Positions 19,501 to 27,771 of a stretch of DNA of 64,000 nucleotides are shown here, in pieces. Within the stretch, counting starts at the first letter, position 1, and every line of letters begins with the position of its first letter. Below the pieces are notes generated by a model, which saw only the letters and a program-made list of their open reading frames with translations, was not told the DNA's origin and made no database searches. Made by a program: the position numbers and the translations under genes. This stretch comes from Chakrabartyella piscis (GTDB lineage Bacteria > Bacillota > Clostridia > Lachnospirales > Anaerotignaceae): assembly GCA_030067835.1 (NCBI GenBank), contig CP092441.1, forward strand, positions 1,116,001 to 1,180,000, given 5' to 3'.

Positions 19501-20874
19501 TTACACTGCAACTTGGAATTGCACAATCATCATCGTTGCGATGGTGAAGTAAATCAAAAGTGCCACAGCATCCACAATGGTAGAAATCAAAGGACCAGCC
19601 ATCATAGCAGGGTCTAGTTTCAAAAGTTTTGCTCCAATTGGAAGCAAGCAACCGATGGTTTTTGCCAAAACAACAACAGCAGCCATACTGATAGAAACAG
19701 ATAAATCAATGATAAAACCTGTGGAACTACTGAACAGTGTCAAGCGAAGCATGTTCACCATACCAAGAATAATACCACAAATGGCACCAACTCGAAGTTC
19801 TTTCCAAACAACTTTTAGAGCATCTGAAACTTCGATTTCACCCAAAGCCATACCACGAATGATCATAGTAGAAGCCTGTGAACCAGCATTACCACCAGTA
19901 CCTGTGATGATGGGAATGAAAGCAGAAAGCACAACCACAGTTTCCAAAAGTGCATCATATTGTCCAATGACAAAGGAGCTGAGTGTACCAGAAATCATCA
20001 GTGCACAAAGCCAAACAATTCTGTTTTTTGCAAGATGTCTCACAGAAGATTTCAAATATTCTTCATCAGAAGGAAGCAAAGCAGCCATCTTTTCCATATC
20101 TTCGGTGGTTTCTTGCTCAATAACTTCCACGATATCATCCACAGTGATGATACCCACCAAACGATTTTCTGCATCGGTAACAGGCAAAGCCATCCAACCA
20201 TATTTCTTGAAAATGTTGGCAACTTCTTCTTGGTCATCGGTCGTGAATACAGAAACCACATCATCTTGCATCAAACTTTCAATGGTTTTCTCATCTTTGG
20301 AACAAATCAAAGTTCGTAAAGGAATCACACCAATCAAAGTACGATGCTCATCAATGACATAGCAAGTATAAATGGTTTCTTTGTCGGTACCAGTGCGTTT
20401 GATTTGCTCAATGGCATTTCCAACAGTCATATTGCTGCGTAATTTTACAAACTCAATGGTCATCAAACTACCAGCAGAATTTTCAGGGTAGTTGAGGAAA
20501 CGATTGATCAAAGTTCTGGTTTGGGCATCGGTATTACGCAATACCTTCTTCACCAAATTGGCAGGTGCTTCTTCCAAGAAATCCACGGTATCATCCAAAA
20601 ACATTTCATCTACAATGTTTCGCACTTCACGATCTGTAATGGAATGCACGATATGTTCTTGTGTATCACTATCCATGTAGGAAAAAACGTCAGCAGCCAT
20701 ATCTTTTGTCAAAAGACGGAAAATGAACAGTTGCTTTTCAGCAGACAACTCTTCAAAATATTCAGCCACATTGGCAGGCTGTTCAGAATTCAGTTCCAAT
20801 TTCAATTGGGCATATTTGCCACCATCCATCAGGTCATTGAAATTGTTAAAAAGTACATCCATTTCTTCATCCAT
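19501..20874 (-). CDS. mgtE: Magnesium transporter MgtE
   Basis: 457-residue Mg2+ channel. Domain order: MgtE N-terminal superhelical domain (about 1-130), two CBS domains (about 135-255, with ALPVTDAENRLVGIITVDDIVEVIE), then five membrane helices (about 285-457) with the pore motif PIITGTGGNAGSQAS. In this family the cytoplasmic domains close the pore when Mg2+ is high. RBS AGAGG precedes the ATG. Upstream are a promoter, a 33-codon ORF and an intrinsic terminator instead of a recognisable M-box, suggesting attenuation control. Confidence 0.95.
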   Translation of the reverse strand: MDEEMDVLFNNFNDLMDGGKYAQLKLELNSEQPANVAEYFEELSAEKQLFIFRLLTKDMAADVFSYMDSDTQEHIVHSITDREVRNIVDEMFLDDTVDFLEEAPANLVKKVLRNTDAQTRTLINRFLNYPENSAGSLMTIEFVKLRSNMTVGNAIEQIKRTGTDKETIYTCYVIDEHRTLIGVIPLRTLICSKDEKTIESLMQDDVVSVFTTDDQEEVANIFKKYGWMALPVTDAENRLVGIITVDDIVEVIEQETTEDMEKMAALLPSDEEYLKSSVRHLAKNRIVWLCALMISGTLSSFVIGQYDALLETVVVLSAFIPIITGTGGNAGSQASTMIIRGMALGEIEVSDALKVVWKELRVGAICGIILGMVNMLRLTLFSSSTGFIIDLSVSISMAAVVVLAKTIGCLLPIGAKLLKLDPAMMAGPLISTIVDAVALLIYFTIATMMIVQFQVAV

Positions 20875-20891
20875 TTCATTACCTCTTTTCT

Positions 20892-20930
20892 AAAAAAACA
20901 CGGTTCTATCTTCTGCAAAATAGCCGTGTT
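20892..20930 (-). terminator. Attenuator-type terminator ahead of mgtE
   Basis: Read on the minus strand: AACACGG + CTATTTT, loop GCAG, AAGATAG + (AA)CCGTGTT, ending in seven T. It is a strong intrinsic terminator lying between the leader ORF stop and the mgtE ribosome-binding site, so it must be bypassed for mgtE expression. Confidence 0.8.
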
Positions 20931-20959
20931 CCATTCAAAAAAAGCATATAAACCATGGA

Positions 20960-21061
20960 TTATATAGAATATATGGGTTTGCCAAGTGAATACGACAATT
21001 TTGCGATATACGGTTGCGTTTGTTCTGTGCTCAGCTGGGTACTCTCACCACTGCCATCCAT
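20960..21061 (-). CDS. Leader peptide ORF of mgtE (33 aa)
   Basis: A 33-codon ORF on the minus strand starts with ATG at 21061 and stops with TAA at 20960. It has TTGGAGG eight bases before the ATG and a consensus promoter 38 bases upstream. The peptide begins MDGSGEST, is rich in Ser, Thr and Gln, and ends GKPIYSI. It has two prolines and no hydrophobic helix. A strong terminator follows after 29 bases, then mgtE. The layout is that of a leader peptide whose translation controls termination. I do not recognise the peptide; the regulatory role is inferred from position only. Confidence 0.65.
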   Translation of the reverse strand: MDGSGESTQLSTEQTQPYIAKLSYSLGKPIYSI

Positions 21062-21098
21062 CTTGGTCACCTCCAATAAAATATTTTTCATCCCTTCT

Positions 21099-21127
21099 AG
21101 TATACGTAGGTTTCAAATATACGTCAA
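21099..21127 (-). promoter_or_regulatory. Promoter of the mgtE leader
   Basis: On the minus strand: TTGACG, 17-base spacer, TATACT. Confidence 0.8.
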
Positions 21128-21261
21128 CACAAAAGATGAAATTTAACAGAAAAATAACAGGGTCTATTCACAAAAAATAAGTGGTAAATAGAGATTTTAT
21201 GTTGAAAAATAAAGAAAAATCAGAGTTATTGTGGTTTCAAAAAGAAATGAGCGGTTTTATA

Positions 21262-21290
21262 TTTACCTTTTGTGAAAAATGTACTATACT
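21262..21290 (+). promoter_or_regulatory. Promoter of the HlyD-like/division gene cluster
   Basis: TTTACC, 17-base spacer, TATACT. Good -10, weaker -35. Divergent from the mgtE promoter. Confidence 0.6.
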
Positions 21291-21384
21291 ATATGTGTAA
21301 AGAAGTCTTTGTAAGACACATAGATATTGATGTGTTGTCAATGTTTCCTTGCAAAAGACGATGTGTAGAAAAAAGGAGGATTTT

Positions 21385-23073
21385 ATGGAACGAAAAAATT
21401 CCTCAAACAATAGAAAAAAAACGGTTCCAAATTCTAGGATACAAGAAAGACCACCTAGAAAGAATCTTCAGTCAGGGAAAAAATCACCACCTAGACCACC
21501 TAGAACCCAAATGCCAAATCAAAAAAATGGGGCACCTAGGAAAAATCCACAACAAAGGATGCAGCAACCACAACCCAAGAAACAACGTGAAGTGCCACAT
21601 GTTGTGGATGCCAGATTGGTGGAAAGAAGAAAGAGAGCCAATGCCATTGTACCCATGTTTGTATTCATTACAATCGTGGTTTATTTATGTGGGCAAATGT
21701 TCAATTTATTGGTGGAACGAGAAGAAGTGGATATCGAAACGGTGCAAATTGGCACATTGGACACACCAGAACGATACACAGGTTTGATTATACGAAACGA
21801 ATCTCTTGTGTATAGCGATCGTGAAGGTCAGGTGTTCTATGAATATTCTGAAGGGGATGCCATTGCAAAAAATACATATATCTGTTCTGTCAAAGATGTG
21901 GGTGAAACAGATGATTTGGAAGAAAAAATCTATGAAATCGACCAAGATATTTTGGAACAACAAAAACTCAGAGCAGACTTGTCTTTGTTTGCAGAGGATA
22001 TCACACGTTTGGAGTCCAATATAGATCGTAGCATTGCATCCTATGATGGAAATGTTATGGACAATGGTGTGAGCTACGTTTACGATATGAAAGATGAAAT
22101 TTCAGGCTATATGTCCCAAAGGGATGCCATTTGGTTATCAGAAAGCATTGATAGTTTTGCCAGTATGTCTGCTGAAAAGAATGAATATGAACAGCAATTG
22201 TCTGAAAATATGAGTACATTCTATGCACCAGAAAGTGGTATTCTTGCCTTTACCTATGATGGCTTGGAAGAAAGCTTAAATTCGGATGCATTGGCAACCT
22301 TAACAGAAAGTCAAGTTGCAAGCTATGAAAATAGTTTCCTAGCCAAAACCCAATTGGTGGAAGAAGGAGATGTTTTGTTCCGCATTGTAGAAGAAAACAA
22401 GTGGTACATTGTTGTTTATGTGCCAAATGCAATGGCTGCAAGTTGGAGCACAGGCAATACAAAAAATCTATATTTGACTTTGGATGATAACATCATTGAT
22501 ATTCTTGGAAAAGTGGATTCTCTTACAGTTGGGGATACCCAGACAAAGGTGGTCTTTTCTACATATCAAAGAATGACAGATTTTATGGATCAAAGGGTGG
22601 TTAGATTCTACTTTGAAGCAGAAACCATTTCTGGCTTAAAGGTACCAAATGATGCAATTGTGGAAAAAACATTGTTGTCCATTCCAGAAAATTGCTTGGC
22701 AGAAAGTGGATCTGCCAGAGGTGTCTTTGTGGATGATGGAGCAGAGGGACGTTTTGTTTCTATGAATGTTTTGACATATGTGGATGGATTCTATTATGTG
22801 GAACCAAGTGATGCTGTCACTTTGGGAACACGCATCCTATACAAAGAAGATGATATTTTTGATAGCAATAATATATATACCATTTCCCAATTGGAGTCTT
22901 TGTCAGGTGTGTACTTGGTGAATAGTTCCATGGCAGAGTTTGTGAGTATAGAAATTTTGGATCAAAACCAAGAGTATGCAATCATAAAATCAGGTTCCAT
23001 TTATGGATTGCAAAGTTACGACAATATCGTTGCAAATGCGAAAAATATACAAGAAGGACAATCGGTTTATTAA
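21385..23073 (+). CDS. HlyD-like single-pass membrane protein
   Basis: 562-residue protein. Residues 1-75 are cytoplasmic, rich in Lys, Arg, Pro and Gln. A membrane segment follows (about 78-103, VPMFVFITIVVYLCGQMF). The extracellular part starts with a lipoyl-like region (DTPERYTGLIIRNESLVYSDREGQVFYEY) and contains coiled-coil residues around 180-260, as in HlyD membrane-fusion proteins. The start chosen is ATG 21385 after AAAAGGAGG. In many Clostridia such a gene sits ahead of yggS-sepF-yggT, as here, so a role in division or envelope assembly is plausible. No efflux pump gene is adjacent. Confidence 0.7.
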   Translation: MERKNSSNNRKKTVPNSRIQERPPRKNLQSGKKSPPRPPRTQMPNQKNGAPRKNPQQRMQQPQPKKQREVPHVVDARLVERRKRANAIVPMFVFITIVVYLCGQMFNLLVEREEVDIETVQIGTLDTPERYTGLIIRNESLVYSDREGQVFYEYSEGDAIAKNTYICSVKDVGETDDLEEKIYEIDQDILEQQKLRADLSLFAEDITRLESNIDRSIASYDGNVMDNGVSYVYDMKDEISGYMSQRDAIWLSESIDSFASMSAEKNEYEQQLSENMSTFYAPESGILAFTYDGLEESLNSDALATLTESQVASYENSFLAKTQLVEEGDVLFRIVEENKWYIVVYVPNAMAASWSTGNTKNLYLTLDDNIIDILGKVDSLTVGDTQTKVVFSTYQRMTDFMDQRVVRFYFEAETISGLKVPNDAIVEKTLLSIPENCLAESGSARGVFVDDGAEGRFVSMNVLTYVDGFYYVEPSDAVTLGTRILYKEDDIFDSNNIYTISQLESLSGVYLVNSSMAEFVSIEILDQNQEYAIIKSGSIYGLQSYDNIVANAKNIQEGQSVY

Positions 23074-23084
23074 GGGGTGAAAGC

Positions 23085-23783
23085 ATGAATTTTGTTGCAG
23101 AAAATATAGCAGAAATCGAAGAAAAAATCCAACGTGCTGTTGAGAAAAGTGGTAGAAAACGAGAAGATGTATTGTTGATTGCAGTCAGCAAAACCAAACC
23201 AGTGGATTTGATTCAAAAAGCAGTGGACTGTGGTTTGACTTCTCTTGGTGAAAATAAAGTGCAAGAAGTTATGGAAAAATATGACCATATGGAAGGTGTG
23301 CATTGGCACCTGATTGGTCATTTGCAAACCAACAAAGTGAAGTACATCATAGACAAAGTGGATATGATTCATTCTGTGGAAAGCTTGAAATTGGCACAAG
23401 AAATCAACAAAAGAGCAGCAGCACAGAACAAAGTCATGGATGTTTTGGTGGAGGTCAATGTTGCAGATGAAGAAAGCAAGTTTGGCGTAAAACCAGAGGA
23501 TGTGGAGGATTTCATTCGTCAAATTGCTGAACTTGCACACATTCGAGTGCGTGGCTTGATGACAGTGGCTCCTTTTGTCGAAAATCCAGAAGAAAATAGA
23601 GAAGTTTTTTGTCAAATGCAACAAATTCTTATTGACATAAAGGGTAAAAATATAGATAATATAGATATGGATGTTTTGTCTATGGGTATGACGGGGGATT
23701 ATGAAGTTGCAATCGAAGAAGGTGCAACTATGGTACGAGTGGGTACTGGTATCTTTGGACAACGAGATTATGGAATCAAATAA
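23085..23783 (+). CDS. yggS: PLP homeostasis protein YggS/PROSC
   Basis: 232-residue PLP-binding protein with the alanine-racemase-like barrel. The PLP Lys is in LLIAVSKTKPV, followed by GENKVQEVMEKY, HLIGHLQTNKVKYI and the C-terminal SMGMTGDYEVAIEEG and VRVGTGIFG motifs. The family keeps free PLP in balance and has no catalytic activity. It lies 11 bases after the HlyD-like gene and 33 before sepF, the usual Gram-positive order. Confidence 0.94.
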   Translation: MNFVAENIAEIEEKIQRAVEKSGRKREDVLLIAVSKTKPVDLIQKAVDCGLTSLGENKVQEVMEKYDHMEGVHWHLIGHLQTNKVKYIIDKVDMIHSVESLKLAQEINKRAAAQNKVMDVLVEVNVADEESKFGVKPEDVEDFIRQIAELAHIRVRGLMTVAPFVENPEENREVFCQMQQILIDIKGKNIDNIDMDVLSMGMTGDYEVAIEEGATMVRVGTGIFGQRDYGIK

Positions 23784-23816
23784 GTATTCCGGATAAAAGG
23801 TTGGAGGTTTGAAGGC

Positions 23817-24431
23817 GTGGCTAAATTTTTAGATAATATAAAAAGTGCAATGTTTGGTGGCAACGAAGGACAATACGATGGTTATGACGATGGTTATGAT
23901 GACTATGATGGTTATGACGATGGTTATGATGATCAGATTTCTTATAGTGGCAATTCTGGCTATTATGATACTGCATCCTATGGCTCAGATTATGACTCTT
24001 ATGACGATACCGATTATAGTTCTTCTCGTAGCAAATCCAGCCAAAGAAAAGGCTTCAAAAGCTATGTAGGTGGAAAGAGTAAATCTGCATCAAAAACATC
24101 ACGTGCAGAATACGCAGAACCAGAAAAAGACTGGAATATGATCATTGAAGCACCAACAAGTTTTGATGATTCTGCTAAAATCAGTGGTTACATAAAAGAA
24201 GGCAAAGCAGTTGTTGTGAATTTTGAAAAAGTATCCATCAAAGAAGCACAACGCATTATGGACTTTTTGTCTGGTACATGCTGTTCTTTGGGTGGCGATA
24301 TCAAAAAAGTTGGTGGAAATATTTATGTTATTTCTCCAATCAATGTTGGTGTGCGTGCCATTGTGGAAGAAGATGAAAGAAGATATTCCTCTGGATATGA
24401 AGGAATGCAACGCTTAAGCTACGGAAGATAA
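23817..24431 (+). CDS. sepF: Cell division protein SepF
   Basis: 204 residues, longer than the usual 150-ish. The C-terminal SepF domain (about 105-190, with VVVNFEKVSIKEAQRIMDFLSG) binds FtsZ and forms rings. The N-terminal amphipathic membrane anchor is MAKFLDNIKSAMFGG. Between them is a Tyr/Asp/Gly-rich linker with a tandem DGYDDGYDD repeat (about 20-40), encoded by a DNA duplication at 23880-23932. The start is GTG 23817 with TTGGAGG upstream; no ATG fits. It anchors the Z-ring to the membrane together with or instead of FtsA. Confidence 0.92.
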   Translation: MAKFLDNIKSAMFGGNEGQYDGYDDGYDDYDGYDDGYDDQISYSGNSGYYDTASYGSDYDSYDDTDYSSSRSKSSQRKGFKSYVGGKSKSASKTSRAEYAEPEKDWNMIIEAPTSFDDSAKISGYIKEGKAVVVNFEKVSIKEAQRIMDFLSGTCCSLGGDIKKVGGNIYVISPINVGVRAIVEEDERRYSSGYEGMQRLSYGR

Positions 24432-24443
24432 GGTGAATTTGAT

Positions 24444-24731
24444 TTGAATACAATACAGATTTTATTGGTACAAGCATTGAATTTATTTTTCTATGTCTTG
24501 GAAATGTTGATTTTTGCAAGGGTACTTTTATCTTGGTTGCCCATTGGAAGAGGTAGCGCTATTGTACAATTGCTATATTCTTTGACAGACCCTATATTGG
24601 GACCATGTCGCAGAATGTTGGACAAATCTCCTTTGGGAGGTGGAATGCAATTGGACTTTTCACCTGTAATTGCTTTGATTTTGATGATGTTGGTGAAACA
24701 ATTGTTGATTTCAGCTGTTTTGATGCTGTAA
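24444..24731 (+). CDS. yggT: YggT family membrane protein
   Basis: 95 residues with two hydrophobic segments (about 5-30 and 65-90) around the family motif DPILGPCRRML. TTG start at 24444 with AAGGTG eight bases before it. It sits between sepF and ylmH, as in B. subtilis (ylmG). It is thought to help envelope or division assembly; no enzymatic role is known. Confidence 0.88.
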   Translation: MNTIQILLVQALNLFFYVLEMLIFARVLLSWLPIGRGSAIVQLLYSLTDPILGPCRRMLDKSPLGGGMQLDFSPVIALILMMLVKQLLISAVLML

Positions 24732-24767
24732 TGGACATGCCAAAGAAATGATGGGTATGGTGGAATT

Positions 24768-25562
24768 TTGGATAAGAAAGCAATTTTGAAACACATAACA
24801 GATGCAGGAGAACGCATTTTGTTTGCGAAGGTTTTGGATTTGGTGTTGTTTGCCACAAAACGTAGAGAACCACAATTCAGTGACTTTATGGATATGGCAA
24901 AGTGTCGCAGGTTTGCAGAATATTTGCAATCAGAACGTGGCGTTTCCATTATGATTTTTGGTGGTGGCGATGCTTTGGAGCGTTGCATCATTGGTATGTT
25001 TCCAGATGGCACAGAACCATCAGAAGAAGCATTTCCCATTGTTGGTGTTTCCATAGAAAAAAAGAGTCAGAAATTCGGTCAAAAGGATTTGAGCCATAGA
25101 GATTACTTGGGTTCCATCCTTGGACTTGGAATAGATAGAAGTAAGATAGGCGATATTCTATTGACAAATAATGGAGATGCGATTTGCTTCGTAAAAGAAG
25201 ATATGGCATCTTATATTTGTGCCAGTTTGGAACAAGTGTCCAGAACAAGGGTTGTGGTCAGTGAAAAGCAAGTTTCTGATGTATTGATTCCCAAAAGGAT
25301 TCAAGAGAAACGTGTTACAGTGGCATCTTTGCGATTGGATGCAGTTCTAGGAGAAGCATTTTCCCTTTCTCGAGGAAAAGCTCAAAATTTGGTTTCTGGA
25401 GAAAAGGTAAATGTCAATTGGTCGTTGCAAACCAATACATCCTATACCCTCAAAGAAGGGGATATGGTGTCTGCAAGAGGTTTTGGACGATTTTTGGTGG
25501 GAACTATTGGAGGTCAAACAAAAAAAGGTAGAGTTGGTTTGACATTGGAGATGTATATTTAG
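24768..25562 (+). CDS. ylmH: RNA-binding protein YlmH, S4 domain
   Basis: 264 residues. A YlmH-type N-terminal domain (with MIFGGGDALERCIIGMFP) is followed by a C-terminal S4 RNA-binding domain (about 183-245, RLDAVLGEAFSLSRGKAQNLVSGEKVNVNW). The family acts in rescue of stalled ribosomal subunits and is a member of the division cluster. TTG start at 24768 with GGTGG just before; no ATG or GTG in frame fits better. Confidence 0.88.
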   Translation: MDKKAILKHITDAGERILFAKVLDLVLFATKRREPQFSDFMDMAKCRRFAEYLQSERGVSIMIFGGGDALERCIIGMFPDGTEPSEEAFPIVGVSIEKKSQKFGQKDLSHRDYLGSILGLGIDRSKIGDILLTNNGDAICFVKEDMASYICASLEQVSRTRVVVSEKQVSDVLIPKRIQEKRVTVASLRLDAVLGEAFSLSRGKAQNLVSGEKVNVNWSLQTNTSYTLKEGDMVSARGFGRFLVGTIGGQTKKGRVGLTLEMYI

Positions 25563-25580
25563 TCTAAGGAGGATATTTTT

Positions 25581-26063
25581 ATGATTACACCAAATGATAT
25601 TGCTACAAAGGATTTCAAGAAGGTTGCCATGGGTTATTCGCCAGAAGAAGTAGACATTTTCTTGGATGATATATATGAAGATTATGAAAGATTGTACATA
25701 GATAGTCAAAAAGAAAAACCTGTTCCAGCACCAGTACCAGAAGTGACACCAGACAAATTTGGTGCTTTGGAAAATATGATTGAACGTACTTTGCTTTTGG
25801 CAGAAACTGCAGCAGCAGAAACCAAAACAGCTGCAAGAACAGAAGCAGAGCATATTGTAAATGGTGCAAAAGTGGAAGCAGAAGCGATTTTGCAAGAAGC
25901 AAGAATGAAAGCATATGCAATCGAAGAAGAAATCAATTCTTTGCAAAGCAGATATGAGTTGATGAAAGCAAGAGTGAAATTGATGTTGTACACAGAAATC
26001 GAACTTTTGGATCAAAATGAAATTGTTGCAGAAAAAGAAGAAGCACATCAAAACAATCAGTAA
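25581..26063 (+). CDS. divIVA: DivIVA domain protein
   Basis: 160 residues. The N-terminal DivIVA membrane-binding motif is MITPNDIATKDFKKVAMGYSPEEVDIFLDDI, followed by a Pro-rich linker and an Ala/Glu-rich coiled coil (about 60-145). It localises to negatively curved membrane at the poles and septum. AAGGAGG lies eight bases before the ATG. The gene ends the sepF-yggT-ylmH-divIVA run; a strong terminator follows. Confidence 0.92.
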   Translation: MITPNDIATKDFKKVAMGYSPEEVDIFLDDIYEDYERLYIDSQKEKPVPAPVPEVTPDKFGALENMIERTLLLAETAAAETKTAARTEAEHIVNGAKVEAEAILQEARMKAYAIEEEINSLQSRYELMKARVKLMLYTEIELLDQNEIVAEKEEAHQNNQ

Positions 26064-26068
26064 ATACC

Positions 26069-26102
26069 AAAAAAGCGGTGGAATATTGGAAACCGCTTTT
26101 TT
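26069..26102 (+). terminator. Terminator after divIVA
   Basis: AAAAAAGCGGT, 12-base loop, ACCGCTTTTTT: a perfect 11-bp stem; it can work in both directions. Confidence 0.9.
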
Positions 26103-26171
26103 CTGTAGTTTGGAGAAGATTTTTCTTGAAACAATTTGTGTGTAAAATTGCGTGATTTGCTGTAAAATGGT

Positions 26172-26212
26172 GCTGTGACAAGAAATCTGTTGCCACAGCC
26201 TTTTGTATTTTT
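26172..26212 (+). terminator. Second hairpin before lspA
   Basis: GCTGTGACAA / TTGCCACAGC (one mismatch), loop of eight, then CTTTTG and later TTTTTT. Since it lies 38 bases before lspA it might be an attenuator or a second terminator. Confidence 0.5.
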
Positions 26213-26242
26213 TAGTTGAGATAATTTTGGAGGAAAAAAACT

Positions 26243-26737
26243 ATGTGGATGTTACCTATAGTGGCTGCTGCTGTGCTCATTGGTGTGGATCAATGGACAA
26301 AATACTTGGCATTGGTGGAGTTGAAACCAGTTGGAAACATTGTATTTGTGCAAGGATTTATGGATTTCACCTTTGTAGAAAATAGAGGTGTTGCCTTTGG
26401 TATGTTTTCAGGACAAAGATGGTTTATTCTGTTGTTGACAAGCATCATCACCTTGGTATTGGTGTATTATTACATCAAATTGCCAAAAACAAAGGAATAT
26501 AAACCAGTTCGTTTTGCAATGGTATTGGTGTTTGCTGGTGCCATTGGCAATATCATAGATCGTATGCGATTGGGTTATGTTGTGGACTTCTTTGAGTTTA
26601 CATTTTTTGAGTGGCCTGTGTTCAATATGGCAGATATCTATGTGGTAGTTGGTGTGATTTTATTATCTTTCTTGATCTTATTTGTCATCAAGGATGAGGA
26701 AAAAGTAGAAAAGGAAGTAGAGGAAGAAAATGAATAA
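26243..26737 (+). CDS. lspA: Lipoprotein signal peptidase
   Basis: 164-residue inner-membrane aspartyl protease that removes signal peptides from lipoproteins. It has four membrane helices. The catalytic Asp residues are in NIIDRMRLGYVVDF and NMADIYVVVG, and the family motif DQWTKYLA is near the N-terminus. RBS GGAGG precedes the ATG. It overlaps rluD by eight bases. It would process the lipoproteins in this window such as LivJ. Confidence 0.95.
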   Translation: MWMLPIVAAAVLIGVDQWTKYLALVELKPVGNIVFVQGFMDFTFVENRGVAFGMFSGQRWFILLLTSIITLVLVYYYIKLPKTKEYKPVRFAMVLVFAGAIGNIIDRMRLGYVVDFFEFTFFEWPVFNMADIYVVVGVILLSFLILFVIKDEEKVEKEVEEENE

Positions 26738-27656
26738 TCAAGAAGTATTTGAGTTTTATGTGGAACAAGAGGATGTAGGCACTCGTATTGATGTGTATTT
26801 GGCAGAAAATATGGAAGATTTGACCAGAAGTGCCCTCAAAAAAATAATTGACGATGGAAATGTGACCATTGGTGGCAAAAATATCAAATCCAATTATAAA
26901 TTGCGTGTAAAGGACTTCATCCAAGTGACAGTTCCAGAAGCGGTATCAGTGGAAATTTTACCAGAGGATATTCCTTTGGATATTCTATATGAAGATGAGC
27001 ATTTGATTGTGGTGAATAAGCCAAAAGGTATGGTGGTACATCCGGCACCAGGTCATTATACAGGCACATTGGTGAATGCGTTGCTCTATCATTGTGGAGA
27101 TGAATTGTCTGGTATCAATGGAGAAAAACGTCCAGGAATTGTGCATAGAATCGACAAAGACACAACAGGTGTTTTGATGATTGCAAAAACCAATATGGCA
27201 CACCAATCTTTGGCAGCACAATTGGCAGAACATAGCATCACCAGAAAATACTATGCAGTGGTGTTCAATGGGTTCCAAGAAGATGATGGAACTGTGGATC
27301 AACCGATTGGTAGAAATCCATTGGATCGTAAAAAAATGGCAATCACACAAAAGCATAGTAGACATGCAGTCACACATTATAAAGTTGTGGAACGTATGAA
27401 AAACTTCACTTTGATTGAAGCACAATTGGAAACAGGTAGAACCCATCAAATTCGTGTGCATATGACATTCATTGGACATCCACTTTTGGGGGATTTGGTG
27501 TATGGACCAAAAAAACAACCCTTCAAAGTAGAAGGTCAAGTGTTGCATGCAAAGGTTTTGGGCTTTGTACATCCAGCAACAGGTGAATATATGGAGTTTG
27601 AAGCAGATTTGCCAGAAAGCTTCCAAAAGGTGTTGGAACGCTTGCAAAATAGCTGA
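26730..27656 (+). CDS. rluD: RluA/RluD family pseudouridine synthase
   Basis: 308 residues. An N-terminal S4 domain (about 15-75, TRIDVYLAENMEDLTRSALKKII) is followed by the catalytic domain with GIVHRIDKDTTGVLMIAK (catalytic Asp) and RTHQIRVHM. It modifies uridines in 23S rRNA. It is translationally coupled to lspA, the common Firmicute arrangement (ylyB). RluD versus another RluA subgroup cannot be settled from sequence. Confidence 0.9.
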   Translation: MNNQEVFEFYVEQEDVGTRIDVYLAENMEDLTRSALKKIIDDGNVTIGGKNIKSNYKLRVKDFIQVTVPEAVSVEILPEDIPLDILYEDEHLIVVNKPKGMVVHPAPGHYTGTLVNALLYHCGDELSGINGEKRPGIVHRIDKDTTGVLMIAKTNMAHQSLAAQLAEHSITRKYYAVVFNGFQEDDGTVDQPIGRNPLDRKKMAITQKHSRHAVTHYKVVERMKNFTLIEAQLETGRTHQIRVHMTFIGHPLLGDLVYGPKKQPFKVEGQVLHAKVLGFVHPATGEYMEFEADLPESFQKVLERLQNS

Positions 27657-27676
27657 TGTAAATGATATTTGTTTTC

Positions 27677-27701
27677 TGTAGGGAACAGTCTTGACTGTTC
27701 C
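27677..27701 (+). repeat. TGTAGGG hairpin repeat
   Basis: TGTAGGGAACAGTC, loop TT, GACTGTTCC. Compared with the copies at 19377 and 35647, two stem pairs have changed together (ATGG/CCAT to ACAG/CTGT). Confidence 0.75.
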
Positions 27702-27771
27702 GTTGGTTTGATTGAAATTTGTACTATTGCAAAAGGTAATTTCGTTATATTTGGTAGTTAGAGGTGGATTT

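Noticed and set aside
20875..21061. M-box (Mg2+) riboswitch ahead of mgtE
   Set aside because: The conserved M-box core segments are not seen; the region is explained better by a leader ORF and terminator.
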